From positions 1 to 58,042 of the forward strand of contig CAJTLP010000008.1 in assembly GCA_910577195.1 (NCBI GenBank): DNA of 58,042 nucleotides, in the 5' to 3' direction. The position numbers and the translations under genes were made by a program. The notes under the pieces were generated by a model. That model was not told where the DNA came from, ran no database searches, and worked only from the letters and a program-made list of their open reading frames with translations. The number at the start of each line of letters is the position of its first letter. The stretch's first letter is position 1. The DNA comes from an uncultured Eubacterium sp. (GTDB taxonomy: Bacteria > Bacillota > Clostridia > Oscillospirales > Acutalibacteraceae). Shown piece by piece: positions 24,684 through 33,623 of this stretch.

Positions 24684-26057
24684 ATGACCAAGCTGACCTT
24701 TATTGCAGATACACACCATTACAGTAAAACGCTCGGAATAACAGGCAGACAGTATTTTCTGCGCTCAGGCTCTGACCAGAAATGCCTTGCCGAAACAGAT
24801 GAAATCATTGATGCTGCTTTTGAAAAAATAGCTGCTTCGGATACGGATGCCGTTTTGATTGCAGGGGATGTTACAAATGACGGTGAAATGGTGTCGCATC
24901 TTGAATTTCGTGAAAAGCTGTATAAGCTGAAAGGGAAAAAGAGAGTGTACCTGATTACTGCTACACACGATTGGTGCTGCGACGATAATCCAAGACGTTT
25001 TAACGGCAACAGGGTGACCCACGATGTTGAGGTTATGCCCAGTGACAAGCTTCCTGAATTTTATAAGGATTTCGGACCTGATGCGTCCATAAGCAAGTTT
25101 GTTACGCATATCGGCACCTGCTCGTATGTGGAGCATCTTTCCGACAATGTAAGACTGCTGGCACTTAATGATGACAAGAACGAAAATAATCACGCCGGCT
25201 TTACGGAAGAGCATTTTTGCTGGATTGAAAAGCAGATCAAGCAGGCATATGAGGATAACTGTCTTATAATAGGTATGGAGCATCATCTGCTGACACCGCA
25301 CATCAGTCCACTTATAACAGGAGGCGGAACCTGTGTTGCAGACAGGGAATATGTTGCCTCTCGTCTTGCTGATGCAGGCTTAAGATATATGTTTGTGGGG
25401 CATTCGCATATTCAGAGCACTACGGATTTCAAATCACAAAAGGGAAATGTGATTACGGAGGTAAATGTTGGGTCACTGGTTGGATACCCTGCACCGATTG
25501 TAAACGTAACTGTCAATGATGACAATACATTATCCTATGAGGTGGAGCATCTTGAATACTTTAACAAAAACGGTGAAAAAATTGATGCACAGGAATTTTT
25601 GAAAAATCATACACTTGCACTTACGCACAGACTGCTTGATTCACCAAACAGGCAGGAGCTTGCCGACAGATTGACTGCTCTTCAGCTTGACGGAGACAGA
25701 ATTTCAAAATTTTCTAAAATTATGATTCCTGTGTTCAGATTTATAAAAACTGCAGATGTTGAAAAGTTTTATAAAAAATTAAAGCTTTTCGGACTGGCAA
25801 AATTCGTTGACAAAAAGCTTGTTAAAAAATTCAAAAATAAAAAGATCCTTGAATTTGCGGATGAAATTATGCTTTCTGCTTTTGACGGAAGTATTAAGAA
25901 ATACAGCAGAGAAGATGATTACTATAAGCTTGTTATGTCGGTAGTATCCATACCAAGTAAAATTCTGAAAAATAATAACGATATGAAAAAGCTTATTTTT
26001 GCTGTTGATGCAATATTGACAGGCGGAAAATTTAACAATCAGAAGGATACCATATAA
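24684..26057 (+). CDS. Calcineurin-like metallophosphoesterase
   Basis: A 457-residue protein with the metallophosphoesterase signature in order: FIADTHHY, LIAGDVTNDGEM, TATHDWC (a variant of GNHD), MEHHLLTPH, and the final FVGHSHIQ. The C-terminal 150 residues form a separate helical domain. The DxH/GD/GNHD/H/GHxH set is complete apart from the altered GNHD. It is probably co-transcribed with the HAD gene. The substrate may be a nucleotide or lipid phosphoester. Confidence 0.87.
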   Translation: MTKLTFIADTHHYSKTLGITGRQYFLRSGSDQKCLAETDEIIDAAFEKIAASDTDAVLIAGDVTNDGEMVSHLEFREKLYKLKGKKRVYLITATHDWCCDDNPRRFNGNRVTHDVEVMPSDKLPEFYKDFGPDASISKFVTHIGTCSYVEHLSDNVRLLALNDDKNENNHAGFTEEHFCWIEKQIKQAYEDNCLIIGMEHHLLTPHISPLITGGGTCVADREYVASRLADAGLRYMFVGHSHIQSTTDFKSQKGNVITEVNVGSLVGYPAPIVNVTVNDDNTLSYEVEHLEYFNKNGEKIDAQEFLKNHTLALTHRLLDSPNRQELADRLTALQLDGDRISKFSKIMIPVFRFIKTADVEKFYKKLKLFGLAKFVDKKLVKKFKNKKILEFADEIMLSAFDGSIKKYSREDDYYKLVMSVVSIPSKILKNNNDMKKLIFAVDAILTGGKFNNQKDTI

Positions 26058-26387
26058 TCGGATAAATAAATTCATGCAAAACAGGCATAATACACTTGAC
26101 ATTTTTATTACAGTGTGTTACTCTTTTGTTACCATTTAAACATACTATATTTTGGAAAGAAAACGAAAATAAAAATTAAATCACAACATATTGTATTAAA
26201 AACGAGCAAAACCTATTGGTTTTATACAATTTAAAGTGGTTACATTTTGGATAAAATGTTATATATGTGATTTATTTTGCTGGTGTCTTTTGTTATAATA
26301 ACGTATGCATATTTGATTATGAATTACAAACATTATTATCGTGTATTTATATAAAATTCAGAAACCTGCGAGAGAGGTGGACTGTAC
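26058..26387. other. AT-rich intergenic region upstream of murA
   Basis: No gene is seen. There is a TTGACA at 26096-26101 and a TATAAT at 26294-26299, but neither has a well-spaced good partner. The start region of the murA transcript is probably within the last 100 bases. Confidence 0.5.
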
Positions 26388-27674
26388 TTGGAAAACTTTA
26401 TAATAAGCGGTGGTCACGAGCTCTTCGGTGAAGTGAATATCAGCGGTGCAAAAAATGCCGCTGTTGCAATTATTCCGGCAGCGCTTCTTTGTGACGATGT
26501 TGTCCGCATTGAAAATATTCCCAATATCAGTGATGTAAGTCTTATCATTCAGATTCTTGACCGTATGGGTGCAGGAGTCAAAATGATTAATAAAAATACA
26601 ATTGAAATTGATTCACGTTCCGTAACCTGTCAGGCTGTACCATATGAGCTTGCGTCTCATTTCAGAGCAAGCTATTATCTTATCGGTATTATGCTCGGAA
26701 GATTTAAAAAGGCAGAGGTGGCAATGCCGGGCGGCTGTGATTTTGGTGTGCGACCGATTGATTTGCACATCAAAGGCTTTCAGATGCTTGGTGCAAAGGT
26801 AGAGACTGTGAATGGTATGGTGTGTGCTGATGCAGATAAGCTGGTTGGTGCTTCCATATATATGGACAATGTGTCTGTCGGTGCAACAATGAATGTTATG
26901 CTGGCGGCTGTTTTGGCACGCGGTCTTACAATTATTGAAAATGCAGCAAAGGAGCCGCACATTGTAGATTTGGCGAACTTCCTTAATTCAATGGGAGCAG
27001 ATGTTCGCGGTGCCGGTACTGATGTAATAAAGATTCGCGGTGTTGAAAAGCTTCACGGCTGTACCTATTCTATAATTCCCGATCAGATTGAAGCAGGAAC
27101 ATATATGGTTGCTGCTGCTACCTGCGGCGGTGATGTTCTTGTTAAAAATGTTATACCAAAGCATCTTGAATCCATAAGTGCAAAGCTTGAGGAGGCAGGT
27201 GCCGAAATCATAGAATACGATGACGCAGTGCGTGTAACTCGCTTTAAGCCGCTTACAAAATGCAATGTTAAAACTATGCCGCATCCCGGCTTCCCGACTG
27301 ATATGCAGCCGCAGATGGCAGTGCTTTTGTCCGTTGCAAACGGTACAAGCATATTGTCTGAAAGTGTGTGGGACAACCGTTTTCAGTATGTGGGCCAGCT
27401 GCTCAGAATGGGTGCTGATATTCAGGTTGACGGTAAGATTGCCGTTATTGAAGGCGTTAAGGGATTAACAGGTGTTAATGTTAAGGCTACCGACCTTCGT
27501 GCAGGTGCTGCAATGATTATTGCGGGACTCACAGCAAATGGCGAAACAACGGTTGAGGATATTCAGTATATTGATCGCGGATATGAGGATGTTGTGGAAA
27601 AATTCAGCAATCTTGGTGCGGACATCAGACGAGTAGAGGTTGTTGAGGCTGATGCTGTTTCTGACGCAGGATAA
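26388..27674 (+). CDS. murA: UDP-N-acetylglucosamine 1-carboxyvinyltransferase
   Basis: 428 residues. MurA adds enolpyruvate to UDP-GlcNAc, the first committed step of peptidoglycan synthesis. The signature SGAKNAAVAIIPAALL is at the start, and the catalytic, fosfomycin-reactive Cys lies in MPGGCDFGVRPIDLHIKG. FPTDMQPQMAVL and RAGAAMIIAGL are also typical. The start is TTG with GAGAGGTGG 7-8 bases upstream. The yycJ-type and rlmH genes follow. Confidence 0.95.
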   Translation: MENFIISGGHELFGEVNISGAKNAAVAIIPAALLCDDVVRIENIPNISDVSLIIQILDRMGAGVKMINKNTIEIDSRSVTCQAVPYELASHFRASYYLIGIMLGRFKKAEVAMPGGCDFGVRPIDLHIKGFQMLGAKVETVNGMVCADADKLVGASIYMDNVSVGATMNVMLAAVLARGLTIIENAAKEPHIVDLANFLNSMGADVRGAGTDVIKIRGVEKLHGCTYSIIPDQIEAGTYMVAAATCGGDVLVKNVIPKHLESISAKLEEAGAEIIEYDDAVRVTRFKPLTKCNVKTMPHPGFPTDMQPQMAVLLSVANGTSILSESVWDNRFQYVGQLLRMGADIQVDGKIAVIEGVKGLTGVNVKATDLRAGAAMIIAGLTANGETTVEDIQYIDRGYEDVVEKFSNLGADIRRVEVVEADAVSDAG

Positions 27675-27759
27675 AGGATATGAATATTTAGTAGGGGAGG
27701 GTCTCTGTACCCTCCCGTTCATTTTAACGATTATTTTATTTGAGTTAATGGAGAAGAAT

Positions 27760-28548
27760 ATGGCGAAGGTATGCCAGTTGTTTTCAGGCAGCAGCGGTAA
27801 TTCAATATTGATTTCCTCAAAGGGGCACAATATTCTTGTTGATATCGGCGTGTCTGCTAAAAAATGTGAAAATGCACTTCTTGATATCGGCATAAGTCCT
27901 GACAGTATTGATGCAGTTTTCGTTACACATGAGCATAGCGACCACAGCAAGGGGATAAGAGTCTTTTCTGCAAGGCATAAGGTTCCTGTTTTTGCACCGC
28001 GTGCCTGTATTGAGGATATGATGTCATCAGGTGCTCTTAATGAAAAGGTTGCAGCAGATACAATTGATTACCATATGGAGCTTGGCGGAATCGAGGTTGT
28101 AACATTTAAACAGAGCCACGACAGTGTTGACTGTATCGGCTACAGATTTAATCTGCCTGACGGACGGAGTGTGTCCGTATGTACGGATACAGGCTACATA
28201 ACTGACAATGCAAGACAGATGCTTACAGGAACGGATTTGATTTTCATTGAATCGAATCACGAAACCTCAATGGTTGAGACAGGTCCCTACCCTTATTATC
28301 TGAAACAGAGAATATTAGGTGCTGAGGGTCACCTTTCAAATTTTGCCTGCGGTGAATACATAAAGGAGCTGGCACAGAGCGGCACAACAAGATTTGTATT
28401 ATCTCACCTCAGCAGGGAAAATAATATGCCGCACATTGCACGTCAGACGGCATTGGCGGCACTTGATGAAATCGGCTTTGAGGAGAATAAGGATTTCAGG
28501 CTTTATGTGTCTGAGCCTGAGAATTCAAGCGGAGCGATCGTATTATGA
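27760..28548 (+). CDS. MBL-fold hydrolase, YycJ/WalJ type
   Basis: About 262 residues with the metallo-beta-lactamase fold: SSGNSILI, DIGVSAKKCENAL, the metal motif THEHSDHSKG, and SHLSRENN near the C-terminus. YycJ-like proteins are linked to cell-wall control and to double-strand DNA processing in Firmicutes. The start at 27760 has GGAG 6 bases upstream; a much longer open frame reaches back into murA but has no support. It precedes rlmH with a 4-base overlap, the usual arrangement. Confidence 0.88.
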   Translation: MAKVCQLFSGSSGNSILISSKGHNILVDIGVSAKKCENALLDIGISPDSIDAVFVTHEHSDHSKGIRVFSARHKVPVFAPRACIEDMMSSGALNEKVAADTIDYHMELGGIEVVTFKQSHDSVDCIGYRFNLPDGRSVSVCTDTGYITDNARQMLTGTDLIFIESNHETSMVETGPYPYYLKQRILGAEGHLSNFACGEYIKELAQSGTTRFVLSHLSRENNMPHIARQTALAALDEIGFEENKDFRLYVSEPENSSGAIVL

Positions 28549-29024
28549 TGAATGTTACTGTGATTGCTGTTGGAAAGTTGAAGGAAAGCTTTCTGCGTGA
28601 TGGCTGTGCCGAATATGTGAAACGGCTGGGAGCGTATGCAAAAGTAAATATAATTGAAATCAATGAGGAGCGCTGCTCAGATAATCCGTCAGACAGTGAG
28701 ATACAGAATGTAATAAAAAAAGAGGGAGAAAGAATTTTAAAGAAAATCCCTAAGGGTGCTGCCGTAATTCCTCTTTGCATTGAGGGTAAGGAATACGATA
28801 GCCGTGACTTTTCCGCACTGCTGGAAAGCATAGCCCTTAACAGTTCGCATATATGCTTTGTTATCGGCGGCTCCTTCGGACTTGATGCTGAGGTTAAGGC
28901 AATGGGAAAGGTTAAATTATCCTTCGGAAAAATGACCCTGCCGCACCAGCTTGCAAGAATGGTGCTGCTGGAACAGGTTTACCGTGCTTTTTCCATATCA
29001 AACAATTCAAAATATCATAAATAA
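28545..29024 (+). CDS. rlmH: 23S rRNA (pseudouridine1915-N3)-methyltransferase
   Basis: A 159-residue SPOUT methyltransferase that methylates pseudouridine 1915 in helix 69. The family marks are GKLKESFLRDGCAEYVKRL, PLCIEGKEYDSRDFS, FVIGGSFGLDAEV, the knot loop LSFGKMTLPHQLARMVLLEQVYRAF, and the end NSKYHK. The length is exact for the family. It overlaps the previous gene by ATGA and ends at a strong terminator. Confidence 0.96.
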   Translation: MMNVTVIAVGKLKESFLRDGCAEYVKRLGAYAKVNIIEINEERCSDNPSDSEIQNVIKKEGERILKKIPKGAAVIPLCIEGKEYDSRDFSALLESIALNSSHICFVIGGSFGLDAEVKAMGKVKLSFGKMTLPHQLARMVLLEQVYRAFSISNNSKYHK

Positions 29025-29025
29025 A

Positions 29026-29070
29026 AAAACACAGTGGTTTTGAACAATGTCATCACCACTGTGTTTTTTA
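29026..29070. terminator. Bidirectional intrinsic terminator
   Basis: AAACACAGTGGT pairs with ACCACTGTGTTT, with T-runs on both sides. It separates rlmH from the convergent zinc-ribbon gene. Confidence 0.9.
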
Positions 29071-29073
29071 TGA

Positions 29074-29583
29074 TTAATACATTGCGCCGATTAATGCACC
29101 CCAGAACACTACCACAAAGATAACTGCGATTACCCATAAGACAATCGGTAAAACAATTCCGACTGTGCAAAGATTTTTTGCTTTCTTCCTCTTCAGCTCC
29201 GTTTCATATCTGAGCTGGTTTGACAAGGGTACTTCGTTTAATTTGCTGATTCCGATACAACCGAAAACAATGCCGAGAATAGGAATAAACAGACCTGCGA
29301 TAATCGCAATAATTCCCATTGTTCGTGCTTCCTCAATTTTTGAACAGATCATATACTCAAATGCCTGAGGAGAAAACGGCTGGTTATATGGATTGTTGTA
29401 TTGGTTGTTGTACTGATTATACTGCGCGTTCGGCTGCTGATAGGTTTGTTGTGTGCTTTGCTGTGTGTTCTGATTGTCAGAGCCAAAGGGCTGCTGGGTA
29501 TAAGTCTGGTTAACAGGCTCACCGCAATGCTCGCAATAATAAACTCCGTCAGGAATAAACTGACCGCATTTGTTACAAATCAT
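29074..29583 (-). CDS. Zinc-ribbon membrane protein with Gln/Asn-rich linker
   Basis: About 169 residues. An N-terminal zinc ribbon (MICNKCGQ...YYCEHCGEP) is joined by a low-complexity Gln/Asn/Tyr-rich stretch (about residues 30-80) to two membrane helices (TMGIIAIIAGLFIPILGIVFG and VGIVLPIVLWVIAVIFVVVFW). The last part resembles DUF4190. The start is the ATG complement at 29581-29583, with GAGAG upstream. No function is assigned. Confidence 0.75.
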   Translation of the reverse strand: MICNKCGQFIPDGVYYCEHCGEPVNQTYTQQPFGSDNQNTQQSTQQTYQQPNAQYNQYNNQYNNPYNQPFSPQAFEYMICSKIEEARTMGIIAIIAGLFIPILGIVFGCIGISKLNEVPLSNQLRYETELKRKKAKNLCTVGIVLPIVLWVIAVIFVVVFWGALIGAMY

Positions 29584-29722
29584 ATTCATCTCTCTTTTCA
29601 TATTTATTAATTCTATTCTATCAAATGAAAGGCTTATAGTCAATATAGCAAAAAGCTGAATAATCAAAAGGAAAAATTTTTATTTGATTGTTTTTTCTGG
29701 AAAATATAGTATTTTGACAGCA
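29584..29722. other. AT-rich spacer before the first prophage remnant
   Basis: No gene is seen. It holds the upstream region of the minus-strand zinc-ribbon gene. Confidence 0.5.
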
Positions 29723-29764
29723 TAAATCGTCCTGTACGCTCCATTGGTGCAGGGCGATTTTTTG
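29723..29764 (+). terminator. Intrinsic terminator at the left edge of the phage remnant
   Basis: AAATCG-CCTGTAC and GTGCAGG-CGATTT pair with a bulge, followed by a T-run. It lies just before the first phage gene. Confidence 0.75.
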
Positions 29765-29830
29765 TTCTGCAAAATTTATCGGACAGGAAATAAGGTTGAA
29801 TCTAATTTTATTTTCTGAAGGGAGGATGAA

Positions 29831-30166
29831 ATGTCTGGAAGAAAAAAGGTTACGCAGAAAAAGGTGATTGACGGCTTAAGCCGTTTAGCTTTCGGTGATA
29901 TTCAGGATTCGGTAAAGCTCCTTTTTGAGTCAGAGGAAAATATACTTGCATCTCTGCCGACGCTTGATTTGTTTAATATCAGTGAAATTAAACGTCAAAA
30001 GGGCGGAGGTATGGAAATCAAATTTTTTGACAGAATCAAGGCACTTGAAAAGCTGAGGGAAATCATCGGCACTGATGAAAAGCACACGGCAGTTTCATTT
30101 TATGAGGCACTGGAGAAAAGTGCAGGCAGCTTGAGGGAAGGGTATAAGGAAGAGAATTATGACTAA
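29831..30166 (+). CDS. Phage terminase small-subunit-like protein
   Basis: A 111-residue basic protein directly before the large terminase (8-base overlap). VIDGLSRLAFGDIQDSVKLL and RIKALEKLREIIG recall the late part of small terminases of PBSX/SPP1 type, which end with a GDIxD region and a helix that binds the large subunit. It lacks the usual N-terminal DNA-binding stretch of about 60 residues, so it may be a shortened form. SD GGGAGG is strong. Confidence 0.65.
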   Translation: MSGRKKVTQKKVIDGLSRLAFGDIQDSVKLLFESEENILASLPTLDLFNISEIKRQKGGGMEIKFFDRIKALEKLREIIGTDEKHTAVSFYEALEKSAGSLREGYKEENYD

Positions 30167-31418
30167 GTTTATACCTTTTTCACAAAAACAGCTTTTGGTA
30201 CTGAACTGGTGGTGCCGGAGCAGCAGCCTGAAGGACAGAAACGGAATCATCTGTGACGGTGCGGTAAGAAGCGGAAAGACACTCTGTATGAGTATATCGT
30301 TTATATGCTGGGCTTTTTACACATTCAGCAATACGTCTTTTGCACTTTGCGGAAAGACGATTGCATCACTGAGACGGAATGTTGTAACACCGCTTTTGCC
30401 GGTACTGTCGGATTTGGGTTTTAAATGCGAGTTCAAGATAAGCAGAAATTATATTGAAATCGCAAAGGGAGACAACGTAAACCGATTTTATCTTTTCGGC
30501 GGAAGAGATGAATCGTCAGCGTCTCTTATACAGGGAATGACGCTTGGTGGTGTACTGCTGGATGAGGTGGCACTGATGCCTCGCTCCTTTGTGGAGCAGG
30601 CACTGGCAAGATGCTCCCTTGAAAATGCCAGATATTTTTTCAATTGCAATCCCGAGCATCCTTACCACTGGTTCTATATAAACTGGATAAAAAAGTATAA
30701 AGAGAAAAATATGCTTTATGTTCACTTTACAATGAACGATAATCCGTCCCTGTCAGATGCGGTGAAGAATCGTTATAAAAGCCTTTATTCAGGGGCATTT
30801 TATGAACGCTTTATTGAGGGCAAGTGGGTGACTGCTGATGGTCTGGTTTATCCTATGTTCAATCATAGTATTCATATCAAGCAGTGCGAAACGCCGATCA
30901 GTGAATACTACCTTTCGTGCGATTACGGAACGGTAAATCCTTTCTCATTAGGCTTATGGGGAAAGGGCGGTGACGGCTGGTACAGACTTGATGAGTATTA
31001 CCATTCAAGCAGGGACAAGGGAATTCAGCTGACGGATGAGGAATACTATCAGGAATTGCTCAGGCTGGCAGGTGACAGAGAAATCAAGGCACTGATTATT
31101 GATCCGTCTGCAGCATCGTTTATTCAAACAGTAAAGCGTAATAACAGGTACAGAGTGATCAAGGCGGATAATGATGTTCTGAAAGGAATCAATCAGGTGT
31201 GTCAGGTACTGAAGAATAATGAAATATTTATTTCACCCCACTGCACGGATACGATAAGAGAATTTTCTCTTTATCAGTGGGACAACGGTATAAAAAAGGA
31301 TGCACCGAAAAAAGAAAACGATCATGCAATGGACGATATAAGATATTTTGTTTCAACTGTACTTAAGGCACAGGAGAAAACAAATGATTTTATATCCTTT
31401 GCAATAGAAAGGAAATGA
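30159..31418 (+). CDS. Phage terminase large subunit (PBSX family)
   Basis: A 419-residue DNA-packaging ATPase/nuclease. Walker A GAVRSGKT (residues 34-41), Walker B GVLLDEVALM (about 131-140), coupling FFNCNPEHPYHWFY, and RNase-H-like nuclease acids in SCDYGTVNPF, LIIDPSAASF and ENDHAMDDIRYF are all intact. The length is normal. Although it is in a decayed prophage, no disabling change is visible. Confidence 0.93.
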   Translation: MTKFIPFSQKQLLVLNWWCRSSSLKDRNGIICDGAVRSGKTLCMSISFICWAFYTFSNTSFALCGKTIASLRRNVVTPLLPVLSDLGFKCEFKISRNYIEIAKGDNVNRFYLFGGRDESSASLIQGMTLGGVLLDEVALMPRSFVEQALARCSLENARYFFNCNPEHPYHWFYINWIKKYKEKNMLYVHFTMNDNPSLSDAVKNRYKSLYSGAFYERFIEGKWVTADGLVYPMFNHSIHIKQCETPISEYYLSCDYGTVNPFSLGLWGKGGDGWYRLDEYYHSSRDKGIQLTDEEYYQELLRLAGDREIKALIIDPSAASFIQTVKRNNRYRVIKADNDVLKGINQVCQVLKNNEIFISPHCTDTIREFSLYQWDNGIKKDAPKKENDHAMDDIRYFVSTVLKAQEKTNDFISFAIERK

Positions 31419-31422
31419 GACA

Positions 31423-31914
31423 TTGGGCTTATTGAATTTTAGAAAGAAGAAAGAAAATACACTTTCTGCCTCGTCTGTTCAGACCTCGCCGAGAGTGAAG
31501 CATCCTTATTATCAGCTCTCATCCTATATGCCGATGAACGGTGAATCACGCGTCTATGCGGCTGTACGTGATGCAGTACCGATTATTGATGCGGCACTTA
31601 ACAAAATTGTAAGGCTTGCAGAGGGCTTTCACTTTGAAACAGGAAATGAAACACTCGATGCCAGAATGAACAGCTATTTTAATATGATAAATGTAGGCGG
31701 TAATCAGAAAGGTATTGCTGCATTTGTGTCAAATTATCTGAATCAGCTTCTGACCTTTGGTACAGCCGTCGGTGAAATCGTAATTGGTGACGGCGGAATA
31801 TATGCTCTTTACAATAGCGAGCTGTCAGAGCTGGAACTGAAAAGAGCGGATAACGGAATTGATGTGGATTTTTTTATCAGCAATGCAGTGATACCTCATA
31901 CCGTGAAAGAATAA
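31423..31914 (+). CDS. Phage portal protein, N-terminal fragment
   Basis: 163 residues match only the first third of a portal protein: YAAVRDAVPIIDAALNKIVRLAEGF, LNQLLTFGTAVGEIVI and a stop soon after DFFISNAVIPHTVKE. Portals of this type are about 430-480 residues. The start is TTG with AAGGA upstream. The last residues are probably foreign sequence added at the deletion junction. It overlaps the next fragment by one base, so the junction has left both in translatable form. Confidence 0.8.
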   Translation: MGLLNFRKKKENTLSASSVQTSPRVKHPYYQLSSYMPMNGESRVYAAVRDAVPIIDAALNKIVRLAEGFHFETGNETLDARMNSYFNMINVGGNQKGIAAFVSNYLNQLLTFGTAVGEIVIGDGGIYALYNSELSELELKRADNGIDVDFFISNAVIPHTVKE

Positions 31915-32429
31915 TGCAGCATTATTCCATTGTGCCAAACGGAGTAAATGCACAATCTGTTGCAAACGCAGTTATGCAGCTTGATTTTGTTACCGACTGT
32001 TATATTCCTCAGGCACAGAATGCAGGTGAGATTACTGTTATAGTAGCGACAAAGAATAATACAATCACGATTCCTCAGATTTTTGAAATTAAAAATTCTG
32101 TAGGTATCAGTGAAATTACAGGAGCTGAGGTACAACCTTATCTGGCACAAAAGCAGAATTTTTCATTGACCGTCGAGGCGAATATCCGTTCAGGCTTTGA
32201 TAAAGAGCAAATGAAAGGTATCCTTGAAAATGAAATAGGAGAAATTTGCTCTGTGCATAAAATCGGCAGAGCGTTACCGCTGAATATCATTTCAAAAAGA
32301 CTGGTTTCAATTGACGGTATCAGCAGCTTTAATATTTATTCAAATGATGCCTTCGGAGATGTTATTCCTTGTGACAGTAAGTGCTATCTTAATTTGAACA
32401 GCTTGGCGGTGAACTGCTTTGATGAATGA
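31914..32429 (+). CDS. Baseplate J-like protein, C-terminal fragment
   Basis: 171 residues resembling the second half of baseplate protein J/gp47-like: NAQSVANAVMQLDFVTDCYIPQ, GEITVIVAT, GAEVQPYLAQKQNFSLTVEANI and DGISSFNIYSND. The N-terminal 180-200 residues usual in the family are missing, as expected if a deletion removed them. Its ATG overlaps the portal fragment's stop. It has no obvious SD. Confidence 0.78.
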   Translation: MQHYSIVPNGVNAQSVANAVMQLDFVTDCYIPQAQNAGEITVIVATKNNTITIPQIFEIKNSVGISEITGAEVQPYLAQKQNFSLTVEANIRSGFDKEQMKGILENEIGEICSVHKIGRALPLNIISKRLVSIDGISSFNIYSNDAFGDVIPCDSKCYLNLNSLAVNCFDE

Positions 32430-33000
32430 AATGATATATAAAAGACTGTCAAATCTTTATAAAAAGCTTGGAATTTCTCATCAGGAGGGCTCAGCAGAGA
32501 GAGGTGAGCTGTTAGCCTACAGTATGGCGATAGGTGATTTGTATGGTGAATATGATTCCTGCTTTCGCCAGATATTTGCAGATACGGCAACAGAGTATGG
32601 ATTATCACTGTTTTGTGAGATGTTTGGTATCGACAGCAGTCTTGGATATGATGAAAAAAGAATCCTGATTGCAGAGGGTATGGGCAGAGTATTTGGGTTA
32701 AGCTCTCTGACGGATATAGGAAAGGCGGTTGAGGAATTAGGTAATGATTTTTTTGTTTCCTGTAAAGAGTTTAATATGGTTATCAGTGGGACGATAGATC
32801 ATTCAGCAGATGTACTTACAAGACTAGGAAAAATTATTGAGAATTACTTGCCGCCTTGTACGGTAGTGAAATTCTGTTCAGACGGTTTGGATTTTGACAA
32901 CTGGGATTCGTCACCGTATCTGTTTAAAAATTATGATAATTTTAATCTTAGCTTTGATATACTTGATACATTGAGGAGGACAAATGAGCAGTACAAATAA
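32419..33000 (+). CDS. Putative phage tail protein, DUF2313/YmfQ type
   Basis: 193 residues. The layout IYKRLSNLYKKLGISHQEGSAERGELLAYSMAIGDLY with C-terminal LTRLGKIIENYLPPCTVVKFCSDGLDFDNWD fits DUF2313 proteins that follow baseplate J in myoviruses. It overlaps the previous gene by 11 bases. Its presence right after a J fragment supports the myovirus reading. Confidence 0.75.
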   Translation: MMNEMIYKRLSNLYKKLGISHQEGSAERGELLAYSMAIGDLYGEYDSCFRQIFADTATEYGLSLFCEMFGIDSSLGYDEKRILIAEGMGRVFGLSSLTDIGKAVEELGNDFFVSCKEFNMVISGTIDHSADVLTRLGKIIENYLPPCTVVKFCSDGLDFDNWDSSPYLFKNYDNFNLSFDILDTLRRTNEQYK

Positions 33001-33466
33001 AACTGAAAAATTAGGACTGAACAGCTGGATTGGCTCTGACAAGCCTAAGAGAATTGATTTTAATACAGACAACGAAATTATCGACAGGGCCATTTCACAG
33101 CATACGGAGGATACTGTTGTTCATATAAATGCAGAAGAAAGAGAAAAGTGGAATAACTATATGTTCACCGGTATGTATTACGGTGATGGCTCAACAAAAA
33201 GAACAGTTAAAACCACCTGCCCCTTTGAGGCACGTATCGGCTTTGTATTTGCCAACAGCAGGCCGATTACAATTACACGTTTTTCGGAATCGAAGAACAA
33301 TAATTATTTTGGCGTTTTCGGCTTCCTTGCAAATTCACTGGGCATTAAGCTTAATGACGATTGCAAGAGCTTTACCGTAAATCAGAGTGCTTCAGCGATG
33401 ACAGCAAATGAGTATGCCAATTTCAATGAATCCGGCGTTGCATATCACTATGTGATGTTCAGATAA
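32984..33466 (+). CDS. Phage tail-associated protein of unknown function
   Basis: 160 residues. The first 60 residues (KLGLNSWIGSDKPKRIDFNTDNEIIDRAISQHTED..VHINAEEREKWN) are a typical opening of clostridial tail-fibre-like genes after DUF2313. The remainder (GDGSTKRTVKTTCPFEARIGFVFANSRP) resembles a small adhesion or structural domain. It is the last gene of the remnant and ends 20 bases before a terminator. Confidence 0.6.
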   Translation: MSSTNKTEKLGLNSWIGSDKPKRIDFNTDNEIIDRAISQHTEDTVVHINAEEREKWNNYMFTGMYYGDGSTKRTVKTTCPFEARIGFVFANSRPITITRFSESKNNNYFGVFGFLANSLGIKLNDDCKSFTVNQSASAMTANEYANFNESGVAYHYVMFR

Positions 33467-33484
33467 AATAAAAAATAGATTTCA

Positions 33485-33524
33485 AAAATACTCTGAACTA
33501 ACGAAGTTTGGGGTATTTTTTTCT
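33485..33524 (+). terminator. Intrinsic terminator at the end of remnant 1
   Basis: AATACTCTGAACT and AGTTTGGGGTATT pair with G-U steps, followed by seven Ts. Confidence 0.8.
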
Positions 33525-33552
33525 TTACATTGTTTATATATTGTAATATAAT
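33524..33552 (+). promoter_or_regulatory. Promoter of coaX
   Basis: TTTACA (33524-33529) and TATAAT (33547-33552) are 17 bp apart. Confidence 0.6.
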
Positions 33553-33623
33553 ATTAACCATTGTATCTTTAAAAATATTAGTAAATATATATTTTAGGAG
33601 CAATAGCTGAAAGGAAAGAGATA

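Larger units (their letters stand above)
29765..33466 (+). mobile_element. Prophage remnant 1 (packaging plus baseplate genes)
   Basis: Six abutting phage genes on one strand lie between host rlmH/zinc-ribbon and coaX. It begins with terminase genes and goes through a 5' portal fragment straight into a 3' baseplate-J fragment, a DUF2313-type tail gene and a final small gene. The capsid, connector, sheath/tube, tape-measure and lysis genes, and integrase and repressor, are all absent. The portal-baseplate junction marks a large internal deletion near 31880-31915. The baseplate J and DUF2313 genes indicate a myovirus-like ancestor. Confidence 0.85.

Noticed and set aside
29765..33466. Gene transfer agent or contractile injection system
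   Set aside because: No capsid, sheath, tube or tape-measure gene is present, and the portal and baseplate J genes are cut.
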